Source of the DNA: Actinomycetes bacterium
Lineage (GTDB): Bacteria; Actinomycetota; Acidimicrobiia; Acidimicrobiales; Microtrichaceae
NCBI GenBank assembly: GCA_023389745.1
Contig: JAEWED010000180.1
Location: 1 to 34,267, forward strand
Length of the DNA stretch: 34,267 nucleotides
Reading direction: 5' to 3'
Shown here: one piece after another, positions 1 through 9,776 of the stretch
Position numbering within the stretch: the first letter of the stretch is position 1
Layout of the letters: every line of letters starts with the position of its first letter
The notes under the pieces: generated by a model
Told to the model about the DNA's origin: nothing
Database searches by the model: none
The model's input: the letters and a program-made list of their open reading frames with translations, nothing else
Program-made: the position numbers and the translations under genes

Positions 1-1056
1 GAACTCCAGCGGCGGGGGCTGGTCGACCTGGTCGTAGGTGCACTCGTTCGGCGACTTGTCGGGACGCCAGCGCACGAACCGGGCGGGATGGCGGAAGCGT
101 CCGGCGGTGAAGTTCTCGTAGGTGACCTCGGCGACCAGCTCGCAGCGCAGCGGCACCCAGTCCGACTCCTTGCCCGCCGACCAGCGGCTCTGCGCGCCGG
201 GCATGCGGACCGTGCCCTCGCTCGTCTGCTCGAGCGTCGGGGAGACCCACGGGTGTCCGATCGCCCCACCCTCCTCGTACGGGGCGAGCTCCCCGACGAG
301 GGTGCGGCGACGCGACGCGGCGAACGCGCTGCACACGCCCACGTGGTGCAGCTGCTGGGTGGCGACGTCGGTCGAGTCGTACAGGCCGAGCAGCAGCGAA
401 CCGACGCCGTCCTCCTTGTGGTACCGGAACCCGGCGACCACGCAGTCGGCGGTGCGGTGGTGCTTCACCTTGAGCTGCACCCGCTTGTCCTCGACGTAGG
501 TGCCGTCGACCGCCTTGGCCATCACGCCGTCGAAGCCGGAGCCCTCGAAGCGCTCGAACCAGTCCTGGGCGATCACCGGGTCGCTCGACGAGGGTGTGAC
601 GTGCAGCGGGGCGGTCACACCGGCGAGCGCCTCGGCCAGGATCGCCCGTCGTTCCCCGAAGGGCCGCTGGCGCAGGTCGTCGTCGCCGAGGCAGAGGATG
701 TCGAACGCCACGAAGCTCGCAGGTGTCTCGACCGCGAGCTTCTGGACCCGCGAGTCGGCCGGGTGGATCCGCTGGCCCAGCAGGTCGAAGTCGAGGCCGG
801 TCGCCGTCGGCACCACGAGCTCGCCGTCGATCACGCAGCGGGCGGGCAGCTGCTCGCGCAGCGGACCGAGCAGCTCGGGGAAGTAGCGGGTGAACGGCTT
901 CTGGTTCCTGCTGCCGAGCTCGATCTCGTCACCGTCCTTGAAGACGATGCAGCGGAAGCCGTCCCACTTCGGCTCGTAGAGGAAGTCGCCCGAGGGCAGT
1001 TCACGCGACGCCTTGGCCAGCATCGGGCGCACAGGAGGCATCACTGGTAGCCGCAC
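1..1056 (-). CDS. ligC: ATP-dependent DNA ligase, LigC type (C-terminus beyond window)
   Basis: ATP-dependent ligases seal nicks by forming an enzyme-AMP adduct on a lysine; LigC-type enzymes of actinobacteria are accessory ligases linked to repair. The minus-strand frame is open from 1056 to the window edge (352 codons), close to the roughly 360 residues of mycobacterial LigC, so little is missing. The nucleotidyltransferase motif YEPKWDGFR puts the catalytic Lys at residue 30; further motifs include IDGELVVP, VAFDILCLG, GFDGVMAK and VQLKVKHHRTADCVV, followed by an OB-fold-like region. I chose the GTG at 1056 because the resulting N-terminus (MRLPVMPPVRPMLAK) resembles LigC as I remember it, and because a -10 box TAGAAC (1063-1068) lies 6 nt upstream, giving a leaderless start. 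ATG at 1041 is the alternative. It lies 9 bp after the LOG-family gene. Confidence 0.9.
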   Translation of the reverse strand, partial: MRLPVMPPVRPMLAKASRELPSGDFLYEPKWDGFRCIVFKDGDEIELGSRNQKPFTRYFPELLGPLREQLPARCVIDGELVVPTATGLDFDLLGQRIHPADSRVQKLAVETPASFVAFDILCLGDDDLRQRPFGERRAILAEALAGVTAPLHVTPSSSDPVIAQDWFERFEGSGFDGVMAKAVDGTYVEDKRVQLKVKHHRTADCVVAGFRYHKEDGVGSLLLGLYDSTDVATQQLHHVGVCSAFAASRRRTLVGELAPYEEGGAIGHPWVSPTLEQTSEGTVRMPGAQSRWSAGKESDWVPLRCELVAEVTYENFTAGRFRHPARFVRWRPDKSPNECTYDQVDQPPPLEF

Positions 1057-1065
1057 CGCTCCGTT

Positions 1066-1647
1066 CTACACCCCTGCCGCCGCGAAACGTTCCGACATGC
1101 GCTCGACCAGCGCCACGGGGTCGTCGTCGACGAGGAGCGCCGAGCGCACCCGTTCCTTCGCCAGGCCGACCTGCACGGTGTGCTCGAGGAAGGCCAGCAG
1201 GTGGTCGTAGTAGCCGGCGACGTTGAGCAGCCCGACGGGCCGGTCGTGCAGGCCCAGATACCCCCAGCACACCACCTCGAACAGCTCGTCGAGGGTTCCG
1301 ACACCTCCCGGGAGCGCCAGGTAGCCGTCGGCCAGCTCGAGCATCATCGTCTTGCGCAGCGTGATGGTCTCGACCTGTCGGAGCTCGGACAGGCCCTCGT
1401 GGGCGATCTCGCGATCGGCCAGCTCGTCGGACAGCACACCGATCACGTGCGAGCCGCCGGCGAGGGCCGCGTCGGCCACCCGTCCCATCAGCCCGACACG
1501 CGCGCCGCCGTAGACCACGTCGAGTCCGGCCGTCGCGAGCGCCGAACCGGTCGCGTCCGCCGACTCGGCGAAGACCGGGTCGTCGCCGAGTCAAGACGCG
1601 CAGTAGACCGCGACTCGTGATCGTCGGTTCAGCCGGGTGCCGTCCAC
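1066..1647 (-). pseudogene. LOG-family (TIGR00730-type) protein, interrupted by in-frame TGA
   Basis: LOG-family proteins are Rossmann-fold phosphoribohydrolases; characterised members release cytokinin bases from nucleoside 5'-monophosphates, but the role in bacteria such as this is usually unknown. The family hallmarks YGGARVGLMG, LRKTMM, PGGVGTLDELFE and GLLNVAGYYD are all present. The frame opens upstream with RVAVYCAS, the usual first beta strand and nucleotide-binding loop, then meets TGA at 1591-1593 where the family has Ser (xCxSS), and continues in the same frame as LGDDPVFAESA. One base change (TCA to TGA) explains it. Proposed full-length start is GTG 1647, overlapping the upstream gene; the first start after the TGA is GTG 1518, which would lack the first strand of the fold. 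It ends in TAG, the only non-TGA stop I saw among the window's genes. Confidence 0.8.
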
Positions 1648-2396
1648 GACGTCGAGTGTGCCTCGTCGCGGGCAGCCCGTGCCTCTCGCTCGAGGTGGTC
1701 GAGCCGGAGCAGCAGCTGTCGGATCTGCTCCTCGAGCCCCGCCTGGATCGAGGCGGCACGCTGGTCGACGATCTTGACGTCCTCGGCGACGGCCGCCTCG
1801 AGACGCTGCAGCTCCACCGACGCCGTCCGGCTGATCTGGTCGACGATGGCACGCAGCTCGTGTTCGAGCGACGTCATGTTGTCGGTGGTGACGTGCTCGA
1901 GCTCCTGGAGGTTCTCGGTCCACTGGTCGTTGGTGACCGTCACCAGGCCCGTGAGGGTCGAGTTCAGTGCGTTGACGTTCTTGGTGGTCGTGTGCTCGAG
2001 GCTCTCGAGGTCCCGCTCGATGCCGCCCTGCATCGCCCCCGCCGCACGCGTGGCGACGGACTCGACCCGCGGGACCAGCACGAACGTGCTCGCAGCGAGG
2101 GGCAGGACGGCCAGGCCCAGGGTGAGGGCCACGGTCGACGCCGCGCTGGCCTGGGTCCCGTCGCCGGCCCGTCGGTGCCGACGGCGGTCCACGACGGCGC
2201 AGGCGATGGCGAAGAGCCCGAACGGCACGGCCGCGAAGAACCACACGACGGTGAGACCGCACACGACGGCCAGCACGGCGACCGCTGCTGCGGCGGTGGC
2301 GAGCGAGGTCGCTCGGGCGCGCTCAGGTCGTGCAACGGCAGCGCGCGGCGCCTTGGTGGCGCGCTCGGGTCGAACTTCGGTGGTCGACGACGTCAT
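1629..2396 (-). CDS. Membrane protein with long C-terminal coiled coil, unknown function
   Basis: This 255-residue protein matches no family I recognise. A basic, Ala/Arg-rich N-terminus (about 1-30) precedes two hydrophobic spans (about 31-65) and a third (about 88-108). From about residue 115 to 240 it is a heptad-like helical region rich in Glu, Leu and Gln, such as LESLEHTTTKNVNALN, LQELEHVTTDNMTSLEHEL and IRQLLLRLDHLEREARAAR, which suggests a coiled coil on one face of the membrane. A GGAG ribosome binding site sits 6 nt before the ATG at 2396. Its end overlaps the proposed start of the LOG-family gene. It could be a scaffold or a membrane-tethering factor; that is inference only. Confidence 0.75.
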   Translation of the reverse strand: MTSSTTEVRPERATKAPRAAVARPERARATSLATAAAAVAVLAVVCGLTVVWFFAAVPFGLFAIACAVVDRRRHRRAGDGTQASAASTVALTLGLAVLPLAASTFVLVPRVESVATRAAGAMQGGIERDLESLEHTTTKNVNALNSTLTGLVTVTNDQWTENLQELEHVTTDNMTSLEHELRAIVDQISRTASVELQRLEAAVAEDVKIVDQRAASIQAGLEEQIRQLLLRLDHLEREARAARDEAHSTSWTAPG

Positions 2397-2484
2397 CTTC
2401 TGCTCCGGGAGGGAAAGGGATCTGTGAACCTCATCGGCCGCGGGGCGCCCGTATCGAGGATCCGACCGTCACGTCGGGCCCTTT

Positions 2485-2520
2485 TTGGGCGTCGGCCCGG
2501 TGCGCAGTACCTTTCGGCGC
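2485..2520 (+). promoter_or_regulatory. Leaderless promoter of the carboxylase beta-subunit gene
   Basis: A -35-like TTGGGC (2485-2490) and a -10 TACCTT (2508-2513) are separated by 17 bp, and the ATG follows the -10 by 7 nt. That spacing places the transcription start at or next to the A of the start codon. There is no Shine-Dalgarno sequence. Confidence 0.6.
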
Positions 2521-4070
<1,550 letters not shown>

Positions 4071-4071
<1 letters not shown>

Positions 4072-4274
4072 TGGGCGACCCCGGCGCGTCGATCGGCTCG
4101 ATCACCCCGACGCCCTCCGACGAGGAGGCCGCCGCGATCATCGCCGCGCTCGAGGTGGGGCTGCCCCGCGCCGCTGCCGCGGACGACGCCCGCGAGACCG
4201 TGCCGCGCTGGCGCTTCTCCGGCCGCTGGTGGACCCGACCGGTGCCCGCCCGACGGGCCCGGCCCTACAGCTGA
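4071..4274 (+). CDS. Acyl-CoA carboxylase epsilon-like subunit
   Basis: Actinobacterial acyl-CoA carboxylases often carry a small epsilon subunit (AccE/PccE) that joins the alpha and beta subunits. This 67-residue protein starts at an ATG overlapping the beta-subunit stop (TGATG). It contains TPTPSDEEAAAIIAALEVG, which matches the family's pattern of a short helix of the type PTxEExAAIxAAL, followed by WRFSGRWWTRP, like the Trp/Arg-rich tail of epsilon subunits. Overall identity in this family is low, so the call rests on the helix pattern, the size and the strict neighbourhood. The short length is consistent with an easily missed gene. Confidence 0.75.
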
Positions 4275-4341
4275 TCGTCCGCTTCGCCGGCAGCGGGCCG
4301 CGCCGCGGTCCCGCAGCAGCCGCGGACGTAGTCTCACGCTC

Positions 4342-5403
4342 GTGACCGAACGCAGCGACACCGAACGCAGCGACCCCGCGCCCAGCCCAGAGGTCATGTC
4401 GGTCTCGGACGACGAGGTCGTCGTGTTCCGCGGGGCGACCCGTCGCGTCTGGTCCGAACTGCCGCCCGACACCGACATCGACCTCGGTGACGGTCACGTG
4501 GTCCGCACGCTGCCACGGCGCGGCGAGCGGCTGGCGTCGATCGGCACGGTGAACGACGTGCACTTCGGCGAGACCGTCGCCGGCCACGTCGACGGCGTCC
4601 CGGAGTGGACGACCTACTCCGTCGCGGACGGCGAGCCGCCGTACCCCGAGACGATGAACGCCGCGGCGGTCGAGGAGATCGCCGCGATCGATCCCGACGC
4701 CGTGGTCGTCAAGGGCGACCTCACCTCGGAGGGCACGCTCCCGGAGTACGAGCGCTTCCTCGAGGTGTACCGCGGCACCTTCGGCGACCGGCTGCTCCAC
4801 GTCCGCGGCAACCACGAGAGCTTCCACCGACTGCCCGTCGCCGCCTGGCCCACCCAGGAACGGGTGCTGCCCGGCGTCGTCGTCGCACTGCTCGACACGA
4901 GCGCGGACGGCGAGATCAACGGGCACCTCGACGCCGACCAGCTCGACTGGCTCGACGAGCTGGGTGCCCGGGCGGACCGACCGGTGCTGGTGTTCGGCCA
5001 CCATCCCGTGTGGAACCCGGCGGAGGAACCCCGCCACGACCACACCTTCGGCATCGTGCCCGCCGACACCGAGGAGCTCGCCCGGGTCATGGCGCGCCGC
5101 GACGCACTCGTCGGCTACTTCGCGGGGCACACGCACCGCAACCGGGTGGTCCACCTGCCCGACGCGGGTGCCGTGCCCTTCGTCGAGGTCGCGAGCGTGA
5201 AGGACTTCCCCGGCAGCTGGGCCGAGTACCGGGTCTTCGAGGGCGTCATCCTGCAGGTCCACCGTCGCATCTCCCGGCCCGACGCGTTGGACTGGACCGA
5301 GCGGACCCGCGGCATGTTCGGCGGCAGCTACCCGGAGTACTCGCTCGGACGCCTCTCGGAGCGGTGCTTCGAGATCCCCGTGCCGGCGCGACTGGTCTCG
5401 TGA
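4342..5403 (+). CDS. Calcineurin-like metallophosphoesterase
   Basis: This 353-residue protein has the dinuclear-metal phosphoesterase motifs in order: NDVHFGE (DxH), VKGDLTSEG (GD), RGNHES (GNHE), FGHHP and GHTHRN. All predicted ligands are present, so an active phosphodiesterase or phosphatase is expected. The family includes cyclic-nucleotide phosphodiesterases (CpdA-like) and 3',5'-type enzymes; the substrate here cannot be named. There is no signal peptide; the first roughly 60 residues are acidic and unusual. The GTG start lies 7 nt after a -10 box TAGTCT (4329-4334), so the message is probably leaderless. The stop overlaps the following CoA-transferase start (GTGA), which implies co-transcription. 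Confidence 0.9.
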   Translation: MTERSDTERSDPAPSPEVMSVSDDEVVVFRGATRRVWSELPPDTDIDLGDGHVVRTLPRRGERLASIGTVNDVHFGETVAGHVDGVPEWTTYSVADGEPPYPETMNAAAVEEIAAIDPDAVVVKGDLTSEGTLPEYERFLEVYRGTFGDRLLHVRGNHESFHRLPVAAWPTQERVLPGVVVALLDTSADGEINGHLDADQLDWLDELGARADRPVLVFGHHPVWNPAEEPRHDHTFGIVPADTEELARVMARRDALVGYFAGHTHRNRVVHLPDAGAVPFVEVASVKDFPGSWAEYRVFEGVILQVHRRISRPDALDWTERTRGMFGGSYPEYSLGRLSERCFEIPVPARLVS

Positions 5404-6539
5404 GCGGACCCGGCCCGCTCGGCGACCTGCGCGTCATCGACTGCGCGACGGTGATCGCCGGACCCGGCTGTGCCCGCTACCTCGCCGACTTCGGCGCGGA
5501 CGTCGTCAAGGTCGAGCGTCCCGGCGGCGACACCGCCCGCGACCTCGGCTGGCGCGAGGTCCCCGACGGCGACTCGCTGTGGTGGAAGATCATGGGTCGG
5601 GGCAAGCGGACGATCACGCTGGACCTGAAGGACCCCGACGACCTCGAGGTGATGCTCGAGCTGTGCGACTCGGCGGACGTGCTCGTCGAGAACTTCCGCC
5701 CCGGTGTGCTCGAACGACTCGGGCTGGCGCCCGACGTGCTGCTCGAGCGCAACCCGGGGCTCGTGATCACCCGGGTGACCGGGTTCGGTCAGGACGGCCC
5801 CTACCGCGACCGTCCGGCGTTCGCGACCCAGGCCGAGGCGCTCTCGGGTTTCGCGGCGATCAACGGCGAGCCCGACGGCGCGCCGCTGCTCCCGCCGATC
5901 GCGCTGACCGACGAGGTCACCGCCCTGGTCGCCGCGTTCGCGACGATGGTCGCGGTGCACTCCGGGCGTGGCCAGGTCGTCGACGTGAACCTGATGGAGT
6001 CGATGCTGCAGATGATGGGGCCGCTCGTGCCGCTCTACGGGCTGACCGGCGTGACCCAGGAGCGTCTGGGCGCGGGGATCCCCTACACGGTGCCGCGCAA
6101 CACGTACCGGTGCGCCGACGGTAGGTGGGTGGCGATCTCGTCGAGCGCCGAGTCCGTCGCCCAGCGGGTGCTCGACCTGATCGGCCTGGGCGGCGACCCG
6201 CGCTTCGAGGGGTTCGCCGGCAGGGTGTCCCACCGCGACGAGATCGACGAGTGCCTCGGTGAGTGGATCGGCCGACGCTCGCTCGACGAGGTGCTCGCCG
6301 AGTTCGACCGGGTGCATGCCGCGGCGGCACCGGTGTACGACATGGCCGACATCTTCGCCGACCCCCACTACGAGGCCCGCGGGGCGATCACGACCGTGGA
6401 CGGCGTACCGATGCCCGACGTGGTCGCGCGGCTCTCGGCCACGCCCGGGTCCGTGCGCTGGGCGGGACGGTCCCAGGACCACGACGCCGAGGCGATCCGT
6501 GAGGAGCTGCGCCGCGGCGCTCGCCGCCCTCGCCGCTGA
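5400..6539 (+). CDS. CaiB/BaiF family (class III) CoA-transferase
   Basis: Class III CoA-transferases move CoA between carboxylic acids through an aspartyl-CoA intermediate; relatives include formyl-CoA transferase and alpha-methylacyl-CoA racemase. The 379-residue protein opens with GDLRVIDCATVIAGPGCARYLADFGADVVKVE, the family's typical start (shown in two overlapping parts: GPGCARYLADFGADVVKVE), and has LDLKDPDD, VLVENFRPGVLERLG, GFGQDGPYRDRPAF and GRGQVVDVNLMESML. Asp171 in ALTDEVTALV aligns with the catalytic Asp169 of formyl-CoA transferase. The GTG start overlaps the metallophosphoesterase stop by 4 nt. Proximity to the acyl-CoA carboxylase suggests a role in acyl-CoA degradation or activation; the acid used is unknown. 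Confidence 0.9.
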   Translation: MSGPGPLGDLRVIDCATVIAGPGCARYLADFGADVVKVERPGGDTARDLGWREVPDGDSLWWKIMGRGKRTITLDLKDPDDLEVMLELCDSADVLVENFRPGVLERLGLAPDVLLERNPGLVITRVTGFGQDGPYRDRPAFATQAEALSGFAAINGEPDGAPLLPPIALTDEVTALVAAFATMVAVHSGRGQVVDVNLMESMLQMMGPLVPLYGLTGVTQERLGAGIPYTVPRNTYRCADGRWVAISSSAESVAQRVLDLIGLGGDPRFEGFAGRVSHRDEIDECLGEWIGRRSLDEVLAEFDRVHAAAAPVYDMADIFADPHYEARGAITTVDGVPMPDVVARLSATPGSVRWAGRSQDHDAEAIREELRRGARRPRR

Positions 6540-6554
6540 CCGGATCCGTCGGCC

Positions 6555-7379
6555 TCACTCGGCGATCGCGACCTCGATGCGATCCTGCTTCCACTCCCGG
6601 GCCGATCCCAGGGCGACCTGGGCCTGCTCGAGCAGCTCCTCGGCCGAGAAGGCATGGGCCGGGTAGCAGGCCACGCCGGCCCACATGGTGTGGCTGCCGA
6701 AGCGGCTCACCAGGTTGCGACGGATGCGTTCGACGGTCCACACGGCGCCGTTCTCGGGGGTGTCCTCGAGGATGATGGCGAAGGTGCCGTCGCCGAGCCG
6801 GCAGGCCGTATCCGCGTCGCGGACCGTCTGGCGGATCGACTCCGCGGCTCGTGCCGGCGGCGCGGGCAGCGACGCGGGGCCTGCGATGCCCTCGTAGATG
6901 TCGATGAGTGCGATGGCCACGGGCCGCAGGTGCCTCCGTGCCGAGGCGATCCTGGCGTCGAGCGCCACGCGGAAGTAGGCCTCGGAGAACAGCTGGCTGT
7001 CCTGGTCGACGAGCGCCGCGGTGCCGTCGACCGCCAACGGGGAGACGTCGTTCGACTCGTCGGTGTGGGCCGAGTCGTCGGCGGGTCCGGGCCTGGCGGC
7101 CAGCTCCTGCTCGAGGTCCTGGATCCGGCCGGTGGCGTGCTCGACGTCGCGTCGGGTCGCCGCGAGCCGCTGCTCGAGCTCCTGGGCGCGTGACTCCGCT
7201 GCGGTGAGCTCCTCGGCCGATGGGCCGTCACCGTGCTCCATGGCGATCGTGGCGCCGGCACCGAGTGCGGCGACGCCCGCGGCCAACCCCAGGGCAGGCA
7301 GCGACAGGATCACGGCGGCGACGCCGAGGCATGCCCCGATCACTCCCAGTGCGATGGCGATGGTTCTGCTGTTCAACAC
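6555..7379 (-). CDS. Membrane protein with degenerate GGDEF domain
   Basis: The 274-residue protein has two N-terminal membrane spans (about 5-28 and 30-47), a coiled-coil linker (about 55-95, AEELTAAESRAQELEQRL and similar) and a C-terminal GGDEF-like domain from about residue 125. The domain pattern is recognisable: VAIALIDIYEG, a helix, then RLGDGTFAIILEDTPENGA where the signature loop sits, and AGVACYPAHAFSAEELLEQAQVAL near the end. The signature is GDGTF at 196-200 in place of GG(D/E)EF, so diguanylate cyclase activity is unlikely; it may bind nucleotides or act in protein contacts. The start is GTG 7379; TTG 7376, with better spacing from the upstream GAGGGG, is possible. It converges on the CoA-transferase with only 15 bp between the stops. 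Confidence 0.8.
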   Translation of the reverse strand: MLNSRTIAIALGVIGACLGVAAVILSLPALGLAAGVAALGAGATIAMEHGDGPSAEELTAAESRAQELEQRLAATRRDVEHATGRIQDLEQELAARPGPADDSAHTDESNDVSPLAVDGTAALVDQDSQLFSEAYFRVALDARIASARRHLRPVAIALIDIYEGIAGPASLPAPPARAAESIRQTVRDADTACRLGDGTFAIILEDTPENGAVWTVERIRRNLVSRFGSHTMWAGVACYPAHAFSAEELLEQAQVALGSAREWKQDRIEVAIAE

Positions 7380-7432
7380 GTACCCCTCATCGGCTGCTCA
7401 CCGCTCTGGATGAAGCCTTTCCTGTACGACGT

Positions 7433-9040
7433 TCACTTCACCAGGACGTTGGCACATCCCAGGGGCACCGAACGCCCGGTCGGGTTGTCGAGTGCGAACG
7501 TGCAGACCAGGTGGTCACCCGGCGGCGCCGCCCAGTTCACCCAGAAGCGTCCGTCGACCGACGTGCTCGACCGGCGACCCCAGCCGCCCGGCCCCGAGAA
7601 CTCCACCGACATGCCGACGTTGCCCTCGGGGTCCGACACGGTGCCCTGGACGACGATCGACCTGCCCGAGGCCGTCACCGAACCGAGCCGCCCGGTGACC
7701 GTGGTGAGCGTGCGGGGCACCTTCGGCGACGCGACCGGGTCGAACGCCGTGGCGAGATCGATCCGTCCGGCGCCGCTGGAGCGGTCGCGGCCGAGGATGT
7801 CGACGTCGTACGCGGTGCGTTCGAGCACCGCCTGGACGTCGGTCCGCGACGGGTTCTGCTGCAGCAGCACCGCGGCGGCGGCAGCGACGAGCGGGGAGGC
7901 CATCGACGTGCCGGACATGGTGCAGTAGCCGCCGAAGACGAAGTCCGGTGCGCCGGACCCGCAGGTCGACACGATCGCGTTCCCGGGTGCGGCGACGTTG
8001 AGCCAGGTGCCCCGCGACGAGCTCGCCGTGACCCGGTCGTTGGCGTCGGTGGAGGCGACCGCGATCACGCCGGCGTCGGCCGCGGGGTACAGCGTCGGCG
8101 ACGACGCCCCGGAGTTGCCCGCTGCGGCGACGACGATCGTCGGCGGCTTGCCGCGCGAGGCGTCGGTGCGGACGTCGCGGATCACCGCCGACATCACCGC
8201 GACGGCGCGGGGGTCGCCGATCGCACCGGCGAGGGACAGGTTGATGATGTCGGCACCCTGGTCGTGCGCGTAGTAGATGCCTTCGAGCACGTCCGACATC
8301 CAGCCGGCACCGCGCTGGTCGAGCACTCGCACCGGCAGGATCTGCGCGTCGGGCGCCGCGCCGGCGATGCCGAGGTTGTTGTTCCGGGCCGCCGCGATGA
8401 TGCCGGCCACGTGGGTGCCGTGCTGGCCCAGGTCACGGTTGCCGGGCTCGTAGCGGGTGCTCGGGTGGATGCCGAGGCCGCTCAGGAACGACACGCCCGG
8501 GAGGACGCGGGGCCGGCCGCCGGGCAGCGGCGGGATCAGGTCGGGGTGGTCGGCGTCGACGCCGCTGTCGATGACGGCGACGATCACCCCGTTGCCCGTG
8601 GCGGTCGTCGGGAGGCGGTTCGAGCGGATGCGGGGCAGCGAGTACTGGCGCGACGAGTAGGTGTCGCTGGTCGCCGTGGAGCTGACGCGCACGTCCGGTC
8701 CGACGGCGACGACGCCGTGCACGTCCTCGAGGCGATCCGCCAGGGCGTCGAGCTGGTCCCCGGGTGCGGTGACCGTCCGGACCGCTGCGCCCGCGGCGTC
8801 GTCGGTCACGACGATGAGCCGGTCGCCGTCGTCGTCGGCCGTGCGGGCCGCGAGCTGGTCGACCTCCGCCGAGGAGCGCAGCACGTGCCGTCCGCTGAGC
8901 ACCTGGTCGAGTGTCGGCGCGCTCTGCTGCGCCACGGCACCGGCCGCAGGGGCGAACGCGGGGCCCAGCACCAGTGCTGCGATGCCGAGCGTCGCAGTGA
9001 GGGAGAGGGACCGACCGGTCGTCCGTCGAAGACGCGCCAC
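7433..9040 (-). CDS. Secreted subtilisin-like serine protease (S8)
   Basis: A 535-residue exported protease. A twin-Arg-containing basic N-terminus and a hydrophobic stretch (about 15-38, ending APAAGAVAQ) form a signal peptide; a short inhibitor-like propeptide follows (about 40-125, with a VHGVVAVGPDVRV strand). The S8 catalytic triad is intact: Asp158 in VAVIDSGVD, His207 in HGTHVAG, Ser379 in GTSMASP, with the oxyanion Asn308 in AAGNSG. About 110 C-terminal residues form a beta-rich domain (VTGRLGSVTASGRSIVVQGTV in part) with no family I can name, possibly an Ig-like binding module. I preferred GTG 9040 over a longer reading to 9175 because a -10 box TAGGCT (9049-9054) sits 8 nt upstream and the signal peptide then lies at the N-terminus. 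Confidence 0.93.
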   Translation of the reverse strand: MARLRRTTGRSLSLTATLGIAALVLGPAFAPAAGAVAQQSAPTLDQVLSGRHVLRSSAEVDQLAARTADDDGDRLIVVTDDAAGAAVRTVTAPGDQLDALADRLEDVHGVVAVGPDVRVSSTATSDTYSSRQYSLPRIRSNRLPTTATGNGVIVAVIDSGVDADHPDLIPPLPGGRPRVLPGVSFLSGLGIHPSTRYEPGNRDLGQHGTHVAGIIAAARNNNLGIAGAAPDAQILPVRVLDQRGAGWMSDVLEGIYYAHDQGADIINLSLAGAIGDPRAVAVMSAVIRDVRTDASRGKPPTIVVAAAGNSGASSPTLYPAADAGVIAVASTDANDRVTASSSRGTWLNVAAPGNAIVSTCGSGAPDFVFGGYCTMSGTSMASPLVAAAAAVLLQQNPSRTDVQAVLERTAYDVDILGRDRSSGAGRIDLATAFDPVASPKVPRTLTTVTGRLGSVTASGRSIVVQGTVSDPEGNVGMSVEFSGPGGWGRRSSTSVDGRFWVNWAAPPGDHLVCTFALDNPTGRSVPLGCANVLVK

Positions 9041-9420
9041 GGCCGGAAAGCCTATCGGGCGAGCCTCCGAACCCGTCGGGCCGATCGAAGGTCGGAACGG
9101 CCGACGATCGGACGTCGATCCGCCGCGCGGCCGGAACGCAGAACGCCGAGCCCGGGGGCTCGGCGGGTGGATCACAGCGTCGGGGCGGAGCGGAGGCCAC
9201 GAAGGCAGCCAGCACCTGGGAAGCGCTGGAGGCGATGCGTTTGGAGGGAGATTGTGATCCCCCGCTCCATGTGCCCCGGCTGTGTTCCGGTGGGGGCGAA
9301 ACCACCGGTAGTAGTACTATCGCCACATTCGGCCACTTCTTGAGCAGGAATCTCGGGAAGGTCTGAGAACACTCTCAGTGGTTGGCGGAGCCGGCCCGGA
9401 GCTTGCTGGAATGGGGGCCG
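9041..9420. other. Divergent intergenic region with short palindromes
   Basis: This 380-bp stretch lies between the divergent protease and small membrane protein genes and has no convincing gene. On the minus strand it carries the leaderless -10 of the protease (9049-9054). Near the plus-strand gene are a perfect 8-bp palindrome TAGTACTA (9312-9319) and an inverted repeat CTGAGA-ACAC-TCTCAG (9363-9378), which might be an operator or a small hairpin. The base composition of 9290-9370 is more AT-rich than its surroundings. Confidence 0.4.
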
Positions 9421-9720
9421 ATGCTGCACTCGCTCCCCGCTCTCACCCACGTGCCCCTGCTCGCCGAGGACGAGCCGGTGCTGTTCCTCGGCGAGGACTT
9501 CCTTCCCTGGATGGTCCTCGCGTTCGGCGCCGCGTTGGTGGTCGGCAACGTGCTCGCCCTGCTCCGCCCGCCGACCAGGGATGGTGCGGGCGAGGGGGCC
9601 GGCGGCAGGGGAGCGACGTCCTCCGGGCCGTCCGAACGCCCACCGCTGGCGCGCACCGTCGTGATGATCGTCGTGGGGCTGGTCGCCGCGGGTTGGGGAC
9701 TGGCGAGCCTGCTCGCCTGA
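9421..9720 (+). CDS. Small membrane protein, unknown function
   Basis: A 99-residue protein with two predicted membrane helices: about residues 28-48 (WMVLAFGAALVVGNVLALL) and about 80-98 (VVMIVVGLVAAGWGLASLL). Between them lies a flexible Gly-rich loop with many Arg, Glu and Ser. ATG 9421 is chosen over the upstream start at 9382 because a G-rich stretch (GGGGG) lies close before it, acting as a weak ribosome binding site. I do not recognise a family. Codon use, with GC-rich third positions, supports a real gene. Confidence 0.65.
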   Translation: MLHSLPALTHVPLLAEDEPVLFLGEDFLPWMVLAFGAALVVGNVLALLRPPTRDGAGEGAGGRGATSSGPSERPPLARTVVMIVVGLVAAGWGLASLLA

Positions 9721-9776
9721 GCTCCCTGGACGGTCGTACCGCCTGGTCGGGCCGCCTGGTCAGACAGCCTGGTCGG

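Noticed and set aside
1591..1593. Selenocysteine at the TGA of the LOG-family gene
   Set aside because: No LOG-family selenoprotein is known to me, Ser is expected at this site, and no SECIS-like structure was noticed.
7220..9343. Plus-strand frame of 707 codons
   Set aside because: It is antisense to the subtilisin-like protease with its complete triad.
9172..9450. Minus-strand ORF of 92 codons in the divergent gap
   Set aside because: No family, overlaps the start of the small membrane protein gene, and no ribosome binding site or leaderless -10 at its start.
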